64,000 bases of DNA from Trichodelitschia bisporula (lineage: Eukaryota; Ascomycota; Dothideomycetes; Phaeotrichales; Phaeotrichaceae): NCBI GenBank assembly GCA_010356995.1, contig ML996701.1, positions 3,160 through 67,159 of the forward strand, read 5' to 3'. The notes beneath the pieces were generated by a model. That model was not told where the DNA came from. It made no database searches and was given only the letters and a program-made list of their open reading frames with translations. Of this stretch, positions 31,249 to 43,800 are shown piece after piece. Position numbers and translations under genes: made by a program. How positions within the stretch are numbered: position 1 is the first letter of the stretch; each line of letters begins with the position of its first letter.

Positions 31249-33707
31249 ATGCCGCGCGTGATGCATCGCACTCCGGACTGGCTTGCGCCTCCGCGAGCTG
31301 GCCACCGCCTCTTCTCCGCGCCGGCCAGGATGTCTGTGTCGCGCGTCGTGAACACCGATCAACCGCTTCGCACCATTGCCGCCATCGACACAGAAGTCTT
31401 CGTTGCTGTCAACAATGAGCTGCGCTGGTCTGATATCAGGCTGCTGCGGGAGGAGAGCCAGCTGCAGAAGGATGGCCACGATCCGGGCTATGGGGTAGCT
31501 ACTTTCGCCTGACGTTTGAGCTCTGCTAACCGCCACAGGTTCTCAGAATCCCCGGCATGGGCGACATACTACAGCTCGCCGTGTCTCCCCTCGGCGACTA
31601 CATTGCCGTCGTGCGGTCACACACAGTCCACGTCATTGTCCGTCCCGACGTAGAGCTCCTTCAGCAGCGTCTTCTCGGCCCTATCAAAGTCACTAGCTTC
31701 CAGCTCGGACCGACCGCACACGTTCTCGAGAGTGCGCCCATCGTCTCTGTCCTCTGGCATCCCCTCGGAGAACAAGGCCGCTGTCTTGTAACAATTACAT
31801 CGGACGCGGTGGTACGCCTGTGGGAGGTCAACCGGAAGGACCGTCTCTCATTCGACAAGCCGACAACAGCCATCGACCTCAAGAAACTCGCCAACGCCGT
31901 GTCAGCCCAGCAAGATCTCCGGGCATCTACCTATGGTTCCGGTCACAACTTCTCTCCCGATTCCGCCGAGCTCGTGCCCGTGGGTGCGTGCTTCGGCGGC
32001 TCCGGCGCAGAGGCTCAGTCCCCATGGCGCGCCATGACGCTGTGGATTGCGATGCGAGAGGGCGGCGTTTACGCGCTCTGTCCTCTTCTGCCACGCCGTT
32101 GGCAGACTCATCCCGACACACTGGAAGCGCTGACGCTCAGTGCCGAGCTGGGCGGCGACAATGCCGACACGCAGAAGGAATGGGTTGCCGAGCTCGCTGA
32201 GCAAGAACCGTTCTTCGTTGGCGAAGAGCCGTTTCTCCGTCACGTGTATACGCGTCCGAACCGGCCAGGCTTTGTCCCGCGCCTTCAAGGCCCGTTCCAG
32301 ATTGACTCCGATCTACTGGAGGAGCAGGGACTAGCTGACATCATGGTCTTCAGCGTCGGGGACGACAGGCACGGCAGCGATGAACGCTTCGTACCCCTCG
32401 CCTGGCCCGGCCTGATCGTCACCCTCCTCACGCAAGGCGGGCATCTCGTCATCGCACTCGACATCGACGGCGTATCCCCCGCCTGGCTGCCGCTGCAAAC
32501 GCCCCACAACAGTCTCAGCACGCCCGGCAGAACCCCGATCTTCGACGACTCCCGCCCGCTCCTTGTCTTTGAAACAATCTACATGCCCGAATGTCCCACC
32601 GACAAGGGCTCCCCATCGCTGTCGCGCAATCCGACCCTCGCGCACGGCTGCCTCGTCACGCGTCCAACTGGCGTGTCCCTCGTCGACATGACCTGGGTTG
32701 AGACACTGCAGAACGAACTCGCCGACCCCACGGCTCCGGGCAGCGCCTTCCGCGCGGACGTCTTCGTCGCCGAAGCACACAGCAACGTGTCGCACCTCGT
32801 GACGTTCCGCAACCCGGCAGCGCACCCCGGGCTCCCGGACGTTGTCCGTGAACCCGGTCTCCCAGTCACAGCCATTATCCTCGAGAATCCAGGACTCCCA
32901 AACCTCCTCCTCACCGCCACTGGCAAGGTGCCTTACGGTGTGCACTTCGACTCCGCCGACGCCGCCACCGACCCGCTGGAGGAGAACTTCCCTGCTCTGG
33001 CTGCGGCCCGGGATCCATACCTCCCGGACCCTGTCTTCTTAGCCCCGTCGAACATGCGCATCATGCTGGAGAGCAAGATCCCACCGAGCAAACGCTTCCT
33101 CCTGCGCGACGAGGTCCGCCTGTCACCGTGGGTGCTCGAGACCCTGGCGACTGCCCATCGTGTCCTGAGCGCCGAGACGTACGCACTGGGCATTGCAGCG
33201 GGCGATCTGTTCGCGCGGTGCGAGCGCATGTTGGGCGAGTTTGAGGCGCAGCGGGAGGCGTTGCGTGAAGTTGGGCTGAGGGTTGAGCAACTTGTTGGCG
33301 AAGACGGGGTGGGACGGGTAGAAGGGAGGCTAAGTGAGGTTAAGGCGCGGCAGGCGGGTATCGTAGAACGGGAGCGGAAGTTGAGGATGAAGCTTGCTAA
33401 GCTGCGGACGCCGAGTTTGAGTGAGAAGGAGAAGGCGTGGAAGGGCGAGGTGGGGCGGATTGAGGGGGAAGTGGAGAAGGGTCTCGTGCGGCGCTTTGAG
33501 GGGGTGAGGGAGTTGGCGGGGCAGGTTAAGGGGTTGGCGAGTGAGGTGCAGGAGGAAGGGGAGAAGGAGAGGGAGAAGGGGGGAATTCGGGTCCCGCCTG
33601 AGGTGAGGAAGAGGAGGATGAAGGGGGTTATGGAGTTGTTGGAGAGGGAGACGGCGCTGGTTGAGGGGGTTATGGAGAGGTTTGGACGGCTGAAGGTTGG
33701 GGAGTAG
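31249..33707 (+). CDS. NUP82: Nucleoporin Nup82 (Nup88-like)
   Basis: Exon 1 (31249-31494) and exon 2 (31539-33707) join across a 44-bp intron to give 804 residues. The start MPRVMHRTPDWLAPP matches the fungal family, and an ATG further upstream in the frame is not conserved-looking. The N-terminal two thirds are a beta-propeller (LQLAVSPLGDYIAVVRSHTVHV, VSVLWHPLGEQGRCLVTITSDAVVRLWEV) and the C-terminal 200 residues are a Glu/Lys/Arg-rich coiled coil. Nup82 holds the Nup159/Nsp1 complex on the cytoplasmic face of the pore for mRNA export. Residue use and domain order are normal; no breaks. Identification relies on domain order and propeller motifs rather than a unique signature. Confidence 0.85.
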
Positions 33708-34058
33708 TGGGTTCTCGGCTAGTGTTGCTCGTCTGTACGCTAGGTGTACTGGGATTGTGGCGGGGGACTTGAATACAGGTGTCTATTGAGTGTGTTTGCG
33801 GCGTCATTGTCACGAAGGATGTACCATCTATTTATGAGGGATTGGGCACGCTTTTCGTCTTCGGATTGAATGGATTGGGTGCTTCCAATCTCCCGTCTTT
33901 TTCTTACGTGATTACCTGGCTGCTTCACAATATACTCCTTAAGTCGGTTCTCCAGCACTTGAGGCTGCACCAATTCGAACACAGTCTTTCGGAGGAAGGT
34001 AGTGATATGAGCTGTTCAAGGAAGAACCTCAAGCTACTTGTAACTGTAGTGAAATCTC
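33708..34058. other. NUP82 3' flank
   Basis: No gene seen. Confidence 0.4.
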
Positions 34059-34174
34059 TGACTTCGAGCAATTGTTGGCCCGGTCTGAGTCCTAGATAGC
34101 TTATGCCCGAGGGTGAGCGACCTCGAGCCCTGGCCATTTAAGACCCTAACCCAGCAAACAATTGCTCGAAATCA
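34059..34174. mobile_element. MITE-like inverted-repeat element (116 bp)
   Basis: A 39-bp left arm (34059-34097) pairs with a right arm (34136-34174). Both contain TTCGAGCAATTGTT, and most mismatches between arms are C/T or G/A transitions. There is no coding content, and no target-site duplication could be assigned. Confidence 0.55.
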
Positions 34175-35957
34175 AAGCGCTTACTTTAGTCATACATAAG
34201 TTTCTGCAGTCATACAAACTGTAGTCATACACTCCTTCCCTATCCGCCCCCAGTATCCGGCGCATGAAGCGCTCTCTCCGTCCGACCGATCGAAATCGGC
34301 TCAAACATCACCGTCAAGAAGCATTTGAAGCCATTTCGATTGCCACGGCAGGCCCGTCCATACCTCCCGCGATCCCAAAGCAAAAACAATCTGGATAGCG
34401 CTCCTGGCCGGGACTCTCCCAGTCTTGATCCTGCTCATTCAGAAGAGTCCTCAAGCTGTTGATGTCGCCACCAGCAACCAAGTCCGACGTTCAAAGAAGC
34501 GCCTGAGTAGGCAATTCCAAACATCGCTGCCATATTCCAAGACACTGTGAGGTCCAGAATTGGCCAGATACTGATAGTGCATGCGTCTATGCAACTTTAG
34601 CACGATAAGGGCCAGAGTTGCACGGACGCATCCACTATCAATGTCTAGCCGGTCCTCGACCTGACAGTATCTTGGAAGGTGACGACGAAGCTACAGCTAC
34701 GTTTTTTGTCATTGTGGTCCACGCTGTTGGAGTAGCGAAAAGCGCTGGGTGATTTTGAACCATGTGGGACGGCCATAGAGCTGCTGAGTGGCGTACCGAA
34801 CCAGTTGGTGGTGATGCGGTGTGAACCAACAAGTCGACTCTTTCGGGAAAGATACAGATCTCAGAGTATGGGACTGAATATCAAACATTGCGGGCGCGGA
34901 GGCAACGTTCAATCGGGCTGTTCAGGCGTTTGCACATCATGGGAATTGAGTCTTCGAGCTTGAAGCCACTTCTCAGTATTAGTACACGTAATGTGAAGAT
35001 ACGCGGCCTGACCTACCGCTCAGTCCAAAGCAGCTGAGTTGAACCCGAATTCGAAGAGGGCCAACAACAACATCAACTGGGTCCGCCCACTCCCGTCGCC
35101 GAAGTCACCGGCCAGGCGGTCACTGTCGAGCGGCCAGCCCCTCCATTGCCCTGGCGGCTGCTGCATCGATGGCCTGAGGGCGAAAGGCCGGAATGAAGGA
35201 TCTTTAAAGATCACCCAGGTCGAGATCGGTGACATTTGACAGGAACTCCATGGATGATTGCCGTTCGTATGGTCGATTTGAATGTTGGCGTAGAGCACAG
35301 TAAGCTAGGACTGGGCTGTGTCATGGTGAACTGGTGCACTGGAGGACTGAAGGCATTCTGGAAGAAGTTTCTGGATGGTCAGACTAGTGGATATATGCCG
35401 CCCGATTCCAAAGACGTCCGCAGCGTGCCGACATCCAGGGAACTAAGAAGCCGCTGAATACCTCCACACTGCCGCGTGACCTGTAACCCATAGGTATACC
35501 TACCGGTTGCGGGTCGCGCGGCAGTATGGATGGCAGCAACGGCTGCTCAGTTCGCCTACAATGATCAGCTCGTTGCGTATGTTCCCAAGCACCGAGGCGG
35601 AAACGAGCTGGAAGTCTTTCAATGGCTTGCTTCGCCGCGTTTTTGTCAAGAGAACAAGCCATTGAAAAACTTGCAGTAGATGGCCGCGTCGGTACTGGAG
35701 AATGAGCCGTATCATTGCATGCACCCCGTCGAGGCGTGAGCAGGTGCAGTTTCTGAAGTGCGGGCGTTGGATGTTTCCAGCTTCACGAATTAGTTGAGTA
35801 ATGCTTTCTGAGGGCGCCCACTCACCTTGAGAGAAAATTGTTGAGCTTTGTGTGCCACTGCGAGAGGAGTTAGCCTGTTCGATTATAAAATGCGTGAAAG
35901 CTGCTCACCTCTCCGTGCAGGGCAGCGAGATGGTAACTGAGACAAGGTGTCTACGGA

Positions 35958-36059
35958 GGCTTTGGCTTGTTCTTTGAGCCGCGGGGATGACTTCCGCCGC
36001 AAGGACGATTGCCACCGCCGCGAGAGTCGTCTCCGAGGCTCGAAAAACAAGCCAAAGCC
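35958..36059. repeat. Inverted repeat, 23-bp arms
   Basis: GGCTTTGGCTTGTTCTTTGAG at 35958 faces GGCTCGAAAAACAAGCCAAAG at 36037, enclosing about 56 bp. It could form a long hairpin or be a tiny MITE. Confidence 0.7.
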
Positions 36060-36119
36060 CCTGAAGAGCATGTCGCATGTAGCCGCCCTCAATGCGCGAC
36101 GTCGTAGAGTTGCCAAAGT

Positions 36120-36640
36120 GGCGTATGTGAAGCGGAGGCCGAGACAGCTGATGAAGGCAATGGTTAGCCAGAGCGGGGATTCAGAGAGCGCGAACTTACC
36201 TACAAGAACACACAGGGCCCCTGGGTATCGATATGGAGATCTCATCCCGACGCCGTCCTCGCTGTCGCGAAAGAAGCAGTGGACACAGCACGTCGCTCCG
36301 GCGACTTTTCGAGAGCGCTTTATCATAGAGTGGTCGCCTTCGATGCGTGACGCAGTGCGCTGGTTGGCTGCGAGAGATGCGTTGATCGTACCTTTCGGAC
36401 GGCCTTTGGATTTCGCGGGAATGGGATTATCGACATAGGGAATGCTTTTGCTGGCAATGAGGAACGTAAGGCGGAGACCGAGACGACTGAAGCAGGCGAT
36501 ATTTAGCCAGGACAGGAGTGAGCGAGAGCGTACTTACCTACGGGGTCCCTGCGGATAGATGCGGAGAACACATCCCGAGCCCGTCATCGCTGTCCCGAAG
36601 GAAGCAATGCATGTGGCCATGCAGTCGAAAGCTCTAGTCC
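36120..36640 (-). repeat. Two diverged copies of a gene-like segment with shared splice sites
   Basis: On the minus strand the segments about 36640-36463 and 36310-36120 share TTTCGGGACAGCGA-type sequence, then a donor GTAGGTAAGT, a similar intron with TGGCTAA, and an acceptor CAG followed by GTCTCGG. Coding frames are not maintained equally. I read them as remnants of a duplicated unknown gene. Confidence 0.5.
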
Positions 36641-37798
36641 TCGGAGGCCGCTGGCTGGATTAGACTTCTGGAAAGACAAGTGATCCTTCCCAAACATGAT
36701 GTCTCCAAATGTGCCGATGGCCCATTTCTACGATGAAGCACTCACTTTGTCCAAGAAACAGAAGGCCGCCGGGAAGTTCGTTGTATAGCTCCTCGTCGTC
36801 GTCTGGCGATCACTCAGGGAATGATGCCGCCGAAGGACATAAGGGCATGTTGTATTGGTCCGTTGAGTCGTAACTGCAAGGACGAGAAGGGAGTGGACTG
36901 GCCTCGCTCACTGCTGTACTCCACTTTGGGATCGGTTGTACGCCGAGAGCGGAGACCATGAGATCTGGTCAGGCTGGACAGTGGAAAAGATGGAGAACTT
37001 TCGGACAAAACTGAGCGATGAACATTTCGGTGGCGGTATATAGAAGTAAGAATGCTGGTGTAAAGAGATAGGGATGCTGGCTCTCGAAGCAAGTGCGACG
37101 GAACGACAAGATATACGTTCGATCTCAGCCTGGTGACATCAGTACACGCCTCCGCAGTCAACAACACGAAACTCCGAGCAAACCAGCTAGTCCGACTTCA
37201 CGCACATACAGGGCGTCAATTCATTTGACCGACAGGCTTCCCAGTACCCGTCTCTTTCTCCCTCTGCGCCGACGCAGGGACAGACGCTTTCGGCGCATCG
37301 CCGCGGATACCGGTCACAACTGCCGCCATGAGAAGTGGCGCAATGCTTTGAGCGCTGCCGGACGTCGGCCGATTCTGATACTTGCACTGCTTTTACCCGC
37401 CGGAATGCCGTCTGAACTGGTCCTTGCACTGCCTTTACCCGTTAATAAGAAGGCCGGGTAAACGCACTTACCCGGCAACCACGCCTACTCAGCCCTTTTC
37501 AGCGCTTTTCTCGCGACTTACCGGCTGAAAACCGGCAGACGGCTAAGCTGAAGCGATGAAAGCAACGGGAGCGCGCTCCTTATGGAGATACAAAGGCTGT
37601 ATGCAGTACGGGTATGCGGAGTGAGTAGGTCGGGATCGGGAACGAACAGGTCGGGATCGGGCAGCTCGGAATCGCGAGGGCATGTCGAGATCGGGAAGCG
37701 GCGCTAATGGAACACTTCGCCGGCCAACAACATCGCGCATCTCACCCCCACCGCAAGCGCCCCCCGTGAAGAACAACAACATCTTCATTCCTACTTCC

Positions 37799-39787
37799 CT
37801 ACCCAACCCCCCCCCCCTCAACCTCAACAACCCCCATCCAAGTCTCCAACCCCTTGAGTCCCACCTTCACCAACCCGCCCCTCTCAACCCCCCATCCCTC
37901 CCCGCCCCAAACCACCTCATCCACTGCCCCCACCTTCAGCCCAGGAACAACAACCTCCACTCGTCCAGCGACATCCCCATATCCCAGCACAACAACCGCA
38001 ACCAGCGCCCTACTCCCCATCCTCCAAACCCCCACCTCCACATCCGCCGTCCCATTCCCCCTCACCAACCCCCTCTCCACCCTCGCTCCCGTAAGGAACC
38101 GCTTAACCCCCCTCGTCGCCTCCGCCAATCTCCCCGTAACCTCACCCAGCTCCTTTGTAGTAGGCCACATCCACCCCACCACGCCCTTAGCCCCATGCAC
38201 CAAAAACCCCATCACCATCGCACTCTCCTCCTGTGCCGTCGGGGGTCGGGACCAGTACTCACTCCCGCCAAAAACCTGCGGTACCGCCCAGAGGGGCTTT
38301 TCCACTGCGCGCATCCACCCTTCATACTCCCTAAACATATCCATCCGCCTCGCCACATCCTTGAGTTCCCCAATACAACCATCGCACCCGCAATCGCCAT
38401 ACGTGGCATTACACGGCGTGTCCCAGAGCGTTGAGTAGCTCGCGTTATTCCCCACCGGGTAAGGGTCGGTGAGCAAAATATCCGCGCCCGCGGCATACGG
38501 CCCAAAGTGAAAATTCGCGCAATTGAGCACCAAGCTAACAGGATGATACGGATCCGCCGTGCGGATCGCATCCGCAGCACGCAGAGGAGCGTCAAGCGCA
38601 TCGCCCCACCCGTCCGGCTCGTCGGCTGTGTACCACAGCAATAACCTCTTCCGATGCTTAATCCGTTCGACTTGCGCGGTCACCGCGGTGAGGTTCTTGT
38701 AGCTCCAGCGCATGTCGTACATGAGCCACAGGCCTAACTCTTCAAGCTGGTCGAGCGCGGCGTCGAAGGAGGCCCATTCGCCCCAGGGTGCGGAGGGATC
38801 GGCGCCGGGGGTCGGGTGGAAGATGTTGAACCCGTGGGAGGCGAAGGCAGATAGGTTCGACGGGGAGCCGGCGAAGTGCCCGCCCCAGTCGCCGTAGAAG
38901 GAGTATGGGAATATAGGCTCCCAGGTCGTTGGCGCCGAGGAGTCGGTGAGAACGTGCAGCCCGCCGTGAAGGGCGTCTGTGCGGGCGGCGCTCCCGTTCT
39001 CCGGGGGCGGTAGGAGGGTCAGGGTCGTGATTGAGAAGAAAGTCGTCTCCGGGCAATGCGGGCTCGTCAGCGTGAGGAGGATTTGCTGTGGCGTGGTGCC
39101 GGCTTTCAGGCCCGTGAGCGGAATGGGGATTTCATTCAGTGTGGTGTTCGCTGCGATGGAGGTTGTGGAGAGGACGGTGGTGCGGTCGAGCAGCGTGATG
39201 GTAAGGCGGAAGGATGTGCCGTTCATGCGGGTTAGCTCCGAGGAAGGGTCCCACTCGGCGCAGTATGGCTCGCCGACTGTGTGTGTTATGGCAGCGGAGA
39301 CGATGAGTGAGGCTTGGGACTCGGTGCTGAGGTAGATGGACATGCGGGGTGCGACTTGGAGGTCTAGGAGGGGGACGTCGGAGAGGGGCGGGGGTTCGAG
39401 TTGGCCTCCCGGGTCGAAGGAGGCATTGCTAGCAAGGCGTTAGCCGATGTCCATCATACCCCACTGTCGTGAAGCAGCACAAAGCCAACGTCCACAACTT
39501 CAAACCCACCTCGCCTTATACGCCTTGCCACACCACGTCTCCACACCAAGCGGCGCATTCTGCACCCTCCCCACCCCCCCATTCCCCACTCTCCGTCCCG
39601 CGCCCAAAAGTCCCCACCCAAACACACCAGCAGCACCAATGCCAGAGCCCCACATATCGAGCAAAACACGTCCAGCAAAGAACGCGCTCGCGAGACCTAA
39701 CGCAAGCAACGCGAAGAACAACGCGGGACGTGGGGGTTGATGCGAGCGCCGCGGCGAACGGTGCTTGGGCCGCGTGGGCTTCGCCAT
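37799..39787 (-). CDS. Membrane-anchored glycoside-hydrolase-like protein
   Basis: Exon 1 (39787-39510) and exon 2 (39428-37799) join across an 81-bp intron (…CTAAC…CTAG) to give 635 residues. A basic N-terminus (KPTRPKHRSPRRSH) is followed by one membrane span (ALFFALLALGLASAFFAG), so a type II orientation with the rest in the secretory lumen or outside is likely. The large domain looks like a TIM barrel: FYGDWGGHFAG, GLWLMYDMRWSYKNL, WYTADEPDGWGD with a candidate catalytic acid, and a Cys-rich loop CNATYGDCGCDGC. Several N-x-S/T sites support secretion. It resembles uncharacterised fungal glycosidase-core proteins; substrate unknown. The C-terminus is Gly/Val-rich and ends in a homopolymer tract. 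Confidence 0.75.
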
Positions 39788-40365
39788 TACACCTGCGGGC
39801 AGCGGTATGCCGGCGAGAGTGCGTGTAATATGGGCGATGCGAGTACGGGGTGATATGTGTTGATGAAGTGTCGTCGATCGCCCTGGAACGGCAAGAGGTC
39901 AGCCTTGGGCCTGGGCGCGGCACGTGGGGCCTAGACCCCGCCGGGCGGGCTGCCATTGGGGGTGGCGTATCACAAGCAAATGCAGCAGCAAATGCGGGCC
40001 GTATCACGGTAGAGCTGAGATTGAAAGCAAGTTTGACTGTCAATTGAGCGATCTGTCTCGCAATGCATTCAATCATGTCGACGCTAATCTGCCGTATCCG
40101 ATTTCTTGCCAAAAAATGCAATGAAGAAGGGGGTATCTGAGGCTGAAGAAAGTGAACGCTCGCAATGTGCCCAAACTCTGCTCTCCTCCTACAAGTGAGG
40201 CCAGCTCTGCCCTACGCTCTTCCCAGCGTCAAGCTGGAGGCATGCAAGCGCGGCCATGATCCCGATCTGTAGCCACGATGCCCATTAAATGCAACGAATA
40301 TTCACAAGACAAAGAAACAGATCGCAAAAGCCCCAGAGATCCCGCTCCAGCGCACACCGCACGCC
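39788..40365. other. Spacer, no gene seen
   Basis: Promoter side of the glycosidase-like gene and 3' flank of the gene at 40366. Confidence 0.4.
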
Positions 40366-40826
40366 TTATACGCCCGGCATGCTCTGGCGCTTCAACTTCT
40401 TTTGCGAGCAAAACAGCCACTGCACTTATTAGCCTCCATCTTTTGAACACTGCGAGAGGAGCAACATACCTGACTGGAGTGCCGTCCGATGGCAACCTTC
40501 TCCCAATCGCTCTGCGTCGGGCTCCGGCTCTCAGTGCTTTCCCGGCTCACCATCGCGGGCCGGCTCTCACGGTCGCCGTTCGCGCTCGTCTTTTCGACAC
40601 GGCCGGAGCTGGGGACGGGAGTGCGGCTGCGGCTGCGGCGGGGCCCGCGGGAACGGGACCGGCCGCGAGGCGCGATGTGTGAGGTGATGGCGTCGAAGAA
40701 GGAGCGCGAGGTGGGTGACATGGTGGAGGAACCCGATGAGGTGCCGGTTGTGGTTGTCATGAGGGGGTCGGCGGAGGAGGAAGTCAAGGGAAGCTCGATT
40801 GCGGGTGGGGGTTGAGCGCGGGTCAT
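40366..40826 (-). CDS. Small Ser/Arg-rich hypothetical protein (136 aa)
   Basis: Exon 1 (40826-40470) and exon 2 (40419-40366) with a 50-bp intron (GTATGT...GCTAATA...CAG) give 136 residues ending SQWLFCSQKKLKRQSMPGV. The start MTRAQPPPAIELPLTSSSADPL and the motif SPTSRSFFDAITSHI followed by an Arg/Ser run (GRSRSRGPRRSRSRTP) resemble a widespread short fungal protein of unknown function. Read without splicing, the frame ends 15 codons later in a Cys-rich tail, so both forms are possible. The leader carries a 57-bp tandem duplication (40900-41015). No membrane segment. Likely disordered. Confidence 0.5.
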
Positions 40827-43800
40827 TGTGGTGATGTTGGAGGTGGTGATTATTGAGATGGTTGGTTGTTTGCTGGAGTGGGATTGAAGTATCTCAGAGC
40901 TGATATGCCGCCTGATTGAAGGTGAGAAGACTCGGTTGAGGAATGTGGACGTGAAGCTGATGAGATATCGTCTGATTGAAGGTGAGGAGACTCTGTGAGG
41001 AATGTGAGGTGAAGCTGGTGATGAAGAAACAATACTCCAGAACGCGCCCCCATCGTCGCTTTTATCATCCCCCACCCATCCAGATCAGCATGCGGCTCCA
41101 TCATCCCAACCCCGCCGCCAAGCGGTCCGCCCTCTTCTTCACCTCCAAATCGATAAGCGTCTTGAGGAGCATGCGGTCAGCCCGGCCCCTCCCCGCCTTC
41201 ACCGCGGCAGCTCATTGGTCCACTCCCACAACAATCCCGCAAACACCCCCTCCCACACCGCAAGCATGACTCCCCATCACTCTCCTCTGCACCCTCGCTG
41301 AGCAACCTGCATGCAGCGGTGCAGTGCGCCCAGGCGGTGGACTCGCGACACGCTGGCCCTCTCACCGGTCCCATGCGCGATACCAGTTCGGGAATCGCAT
41401 GGGCCGCGCGCGGAATGTATTGGTAGAACTGGGGATGCTGTGCGAGGTTGCTTGCTTGCGATGGAGTGAGGGGAGTCTGGAGGATGAGTGACCCTCAGGC
41501 ACGGTGCGTGGCCTCTTGGTCGCACGGAGAGAGAGGCAGCGACATTCCCGCCCCCAAACACGTTCGTTGCGTAATCAATCCTTCCCCGCGGTGACACTCC
41601 GCAATATCGCGCAACGCGAATCGCCCGGAGAGCATGTCCACCACGGTGCAGTCGACAAACTCCCCCCCCCCCATCCGTAACGGTGAACCGCCCCGCATTT
41701 TCATAATCAGTCGGTCTTCGCCGACGCACCTAAAAGTTCAACGCACCCATTTGCCGGCCCTACCGTATCGTGCGTATCTATCGCTGCAAGCCCCGCCGTC
41801 GCGATAGCGCTGATTCGTCGACCGGGTCCAACCGCCCCGCTTTAACTTCGGAACCGGTCTTGCAGCCTCAGGAGCCGTTTTCCGCGGGCGCGGGAGGGGA
41901 GGGGAGCCGCCTCGTTGTTCACGATCCGCTGATACTTCGTCGTTTGGGCCATGAATAGATGAGCATCGTGAGTCCGCACCCTGACTTGAGGGCCAGATAG
42001 AGGCAGCAAAGTTGGCCTCGCGCCTCCCACCACGGGACTCCTTCAGTCGCAACCCGCCCGCCTCGCGCTTCCCTCGTATGGTAAATCCGCGGCCCTGCTC
42101 TACCCACCGCCAAAGATAGGCACTCGTATCGCCAAATACCCCAGCGGCGGTCACGTACCTCGCCAACGTCAATCCACGCATCAATCCCAGCCCCGTGGCC
42201 CATCCCGCTTCATTCCTTGTTTCTCAAAGCCTTCTCGAAGCCCCATCGAAGGACTTCCATGGCAAAGACACCGCCATGCGGGGTGAGGGGGCCCGTGCGC
42301 ACCCACGAGACGAGGCTGCGACGCCCAGGGAGGCTGTGCTGGTGGGTTGGGGGTTCGGGAGTGACGTGTTTGAGCAGCTTTCGGCGGGTATTGCGGCACT
42401 GGCAGCGCGGGAGCGCGTGATTTTGCTCCGCGGGTACGCTTCGAGTGGCCGGTGTTTTCCCGTGACGGGCACTGAAGCGGGAGGGAGGATGCTGATCCCG
42501 ATAATAAGGCCGGGTATGCGGCACTACGGCCTCCGGGCATCATGGGTGCCGGAGCCGCAGAGTGGAGCCTAGCTTGGCTCTTTGGGGTTTGTCTTGGTGG
42601 CGGCTCCTTGAGGAGGCATTTTTTGGAACAGGCGGCTCGTATCACTTGATCTGGTTGCTGCCGGCTGGCTGATTTTGGATTCATAGTGGCCTCCGTTCGC
42701 TTCACGCTTGGAGGTTGGCTCGCTACTCCCCCGCGGAGATACACAAGCAAGCGGGATAACAGTCTTGAAATGAATTATGGGTTACGAGTGTTTCCATTCC
42801 CTACACATCGCCGCTTTGCTACGACAATCACGCAGGGCCTCTTTGTTCCGACGTTATCCAGATGTTGGATTTATCCGCACCGGAGAAGCGCCGTGCTGGC
42901 CGGGAAGCGAAGTGTCATCTGCTAGCTCTTCTGTTCCATCGTGCTAATGGCTGCAATCAAGGAAAAGGCCCCGTTGCGGTGATGAGCAGACGGATGGCAT
43001 CTTTGCTATGGCATCGCCTTCGCTTCCTTTATATTGCTTCGACCTGACAATCATACACCGGGGGAGCTCACAGTTCGAGGACGCCAATGGGAGCATCATC
43101 ACTACGGCAAGTATTCAAACAAAGAGTGCATGATTGAAGGTAAAAGGAAAGGCGAAGAACAAGAGGAGAGGAGCAGCGGGGCTACTCATGTCTACGGTCA
43201 ATCCTTGCCACGTTTGCTTTTTCCTACCTTGCCCATGGTTCCTTCCAGTCTTGCTGTACGGTTGTATGTCTTCCTCAGGTAAGAATGCTCCTTCTAGCAA
43301 TACTAGAGCTCCTTCCTTAGCTCACATCAGATGCTAAGATGATGACGCTGTGCTTGTCTCTTCACGCTCTGCGGGACCATCGGATGGAAGATATCCCGGA
43401 GTGACTGCAATGCAGGGACAACAGGATGCCGAAACTCCGGCTAGTTTCTTGAGATCTCCATCAGTAATCATGCAAGATCCTGCACAACGCGGCTGCAATG
43501 CAAGGGAGATAGGGAGGACGTAAGCTCGGTGTCTCCCCCGCATACGACCATCCAATGCCATAGGAGCGATCTTTAGACGGCTACGGCGCAAGGAACGGGA
43601 CTTCATTGTCTCCTGGCTATCGACCATCGACGGCAAGTCGAGGACAGAAGAATGCCGAAGAACCATGTCCCAATCCGAGGACAACGGTAACATTTGTCCC
43701 TCCATTCGTGGGACTGAAACGTAATGAACGCCATGCAGAGTCGCAGGCAAGAGACCATCGCGACTGAGATGGAAACTGAAAGCGAGATTCCAGGAGCCGC

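Larger units (their letters stand above)
34175..37798. other. Long gene-poor region with inverted and duplicated segments
   Basis: About 3.6 kb without a supportable gene. It holds a hairpin around 35616-35665 (TTTCAATGGCTTG against CAAGCCATTGAAA), a 23-bp inverted repeat at 35958-36059, a diverged duplication at 36120-36640, and a doubled phrase CTTGCACTGC-TTTACCCG near 37380-37440. Several short frames carry intron-like boundaries, so decayed genes are likely. Confidence 0.5.

Noticed and set aside
42181-42750. Overlapping frames of 125-189 codons on both strands
   Set aside because: They overlap each other and have no signal, domain or splice pattern.
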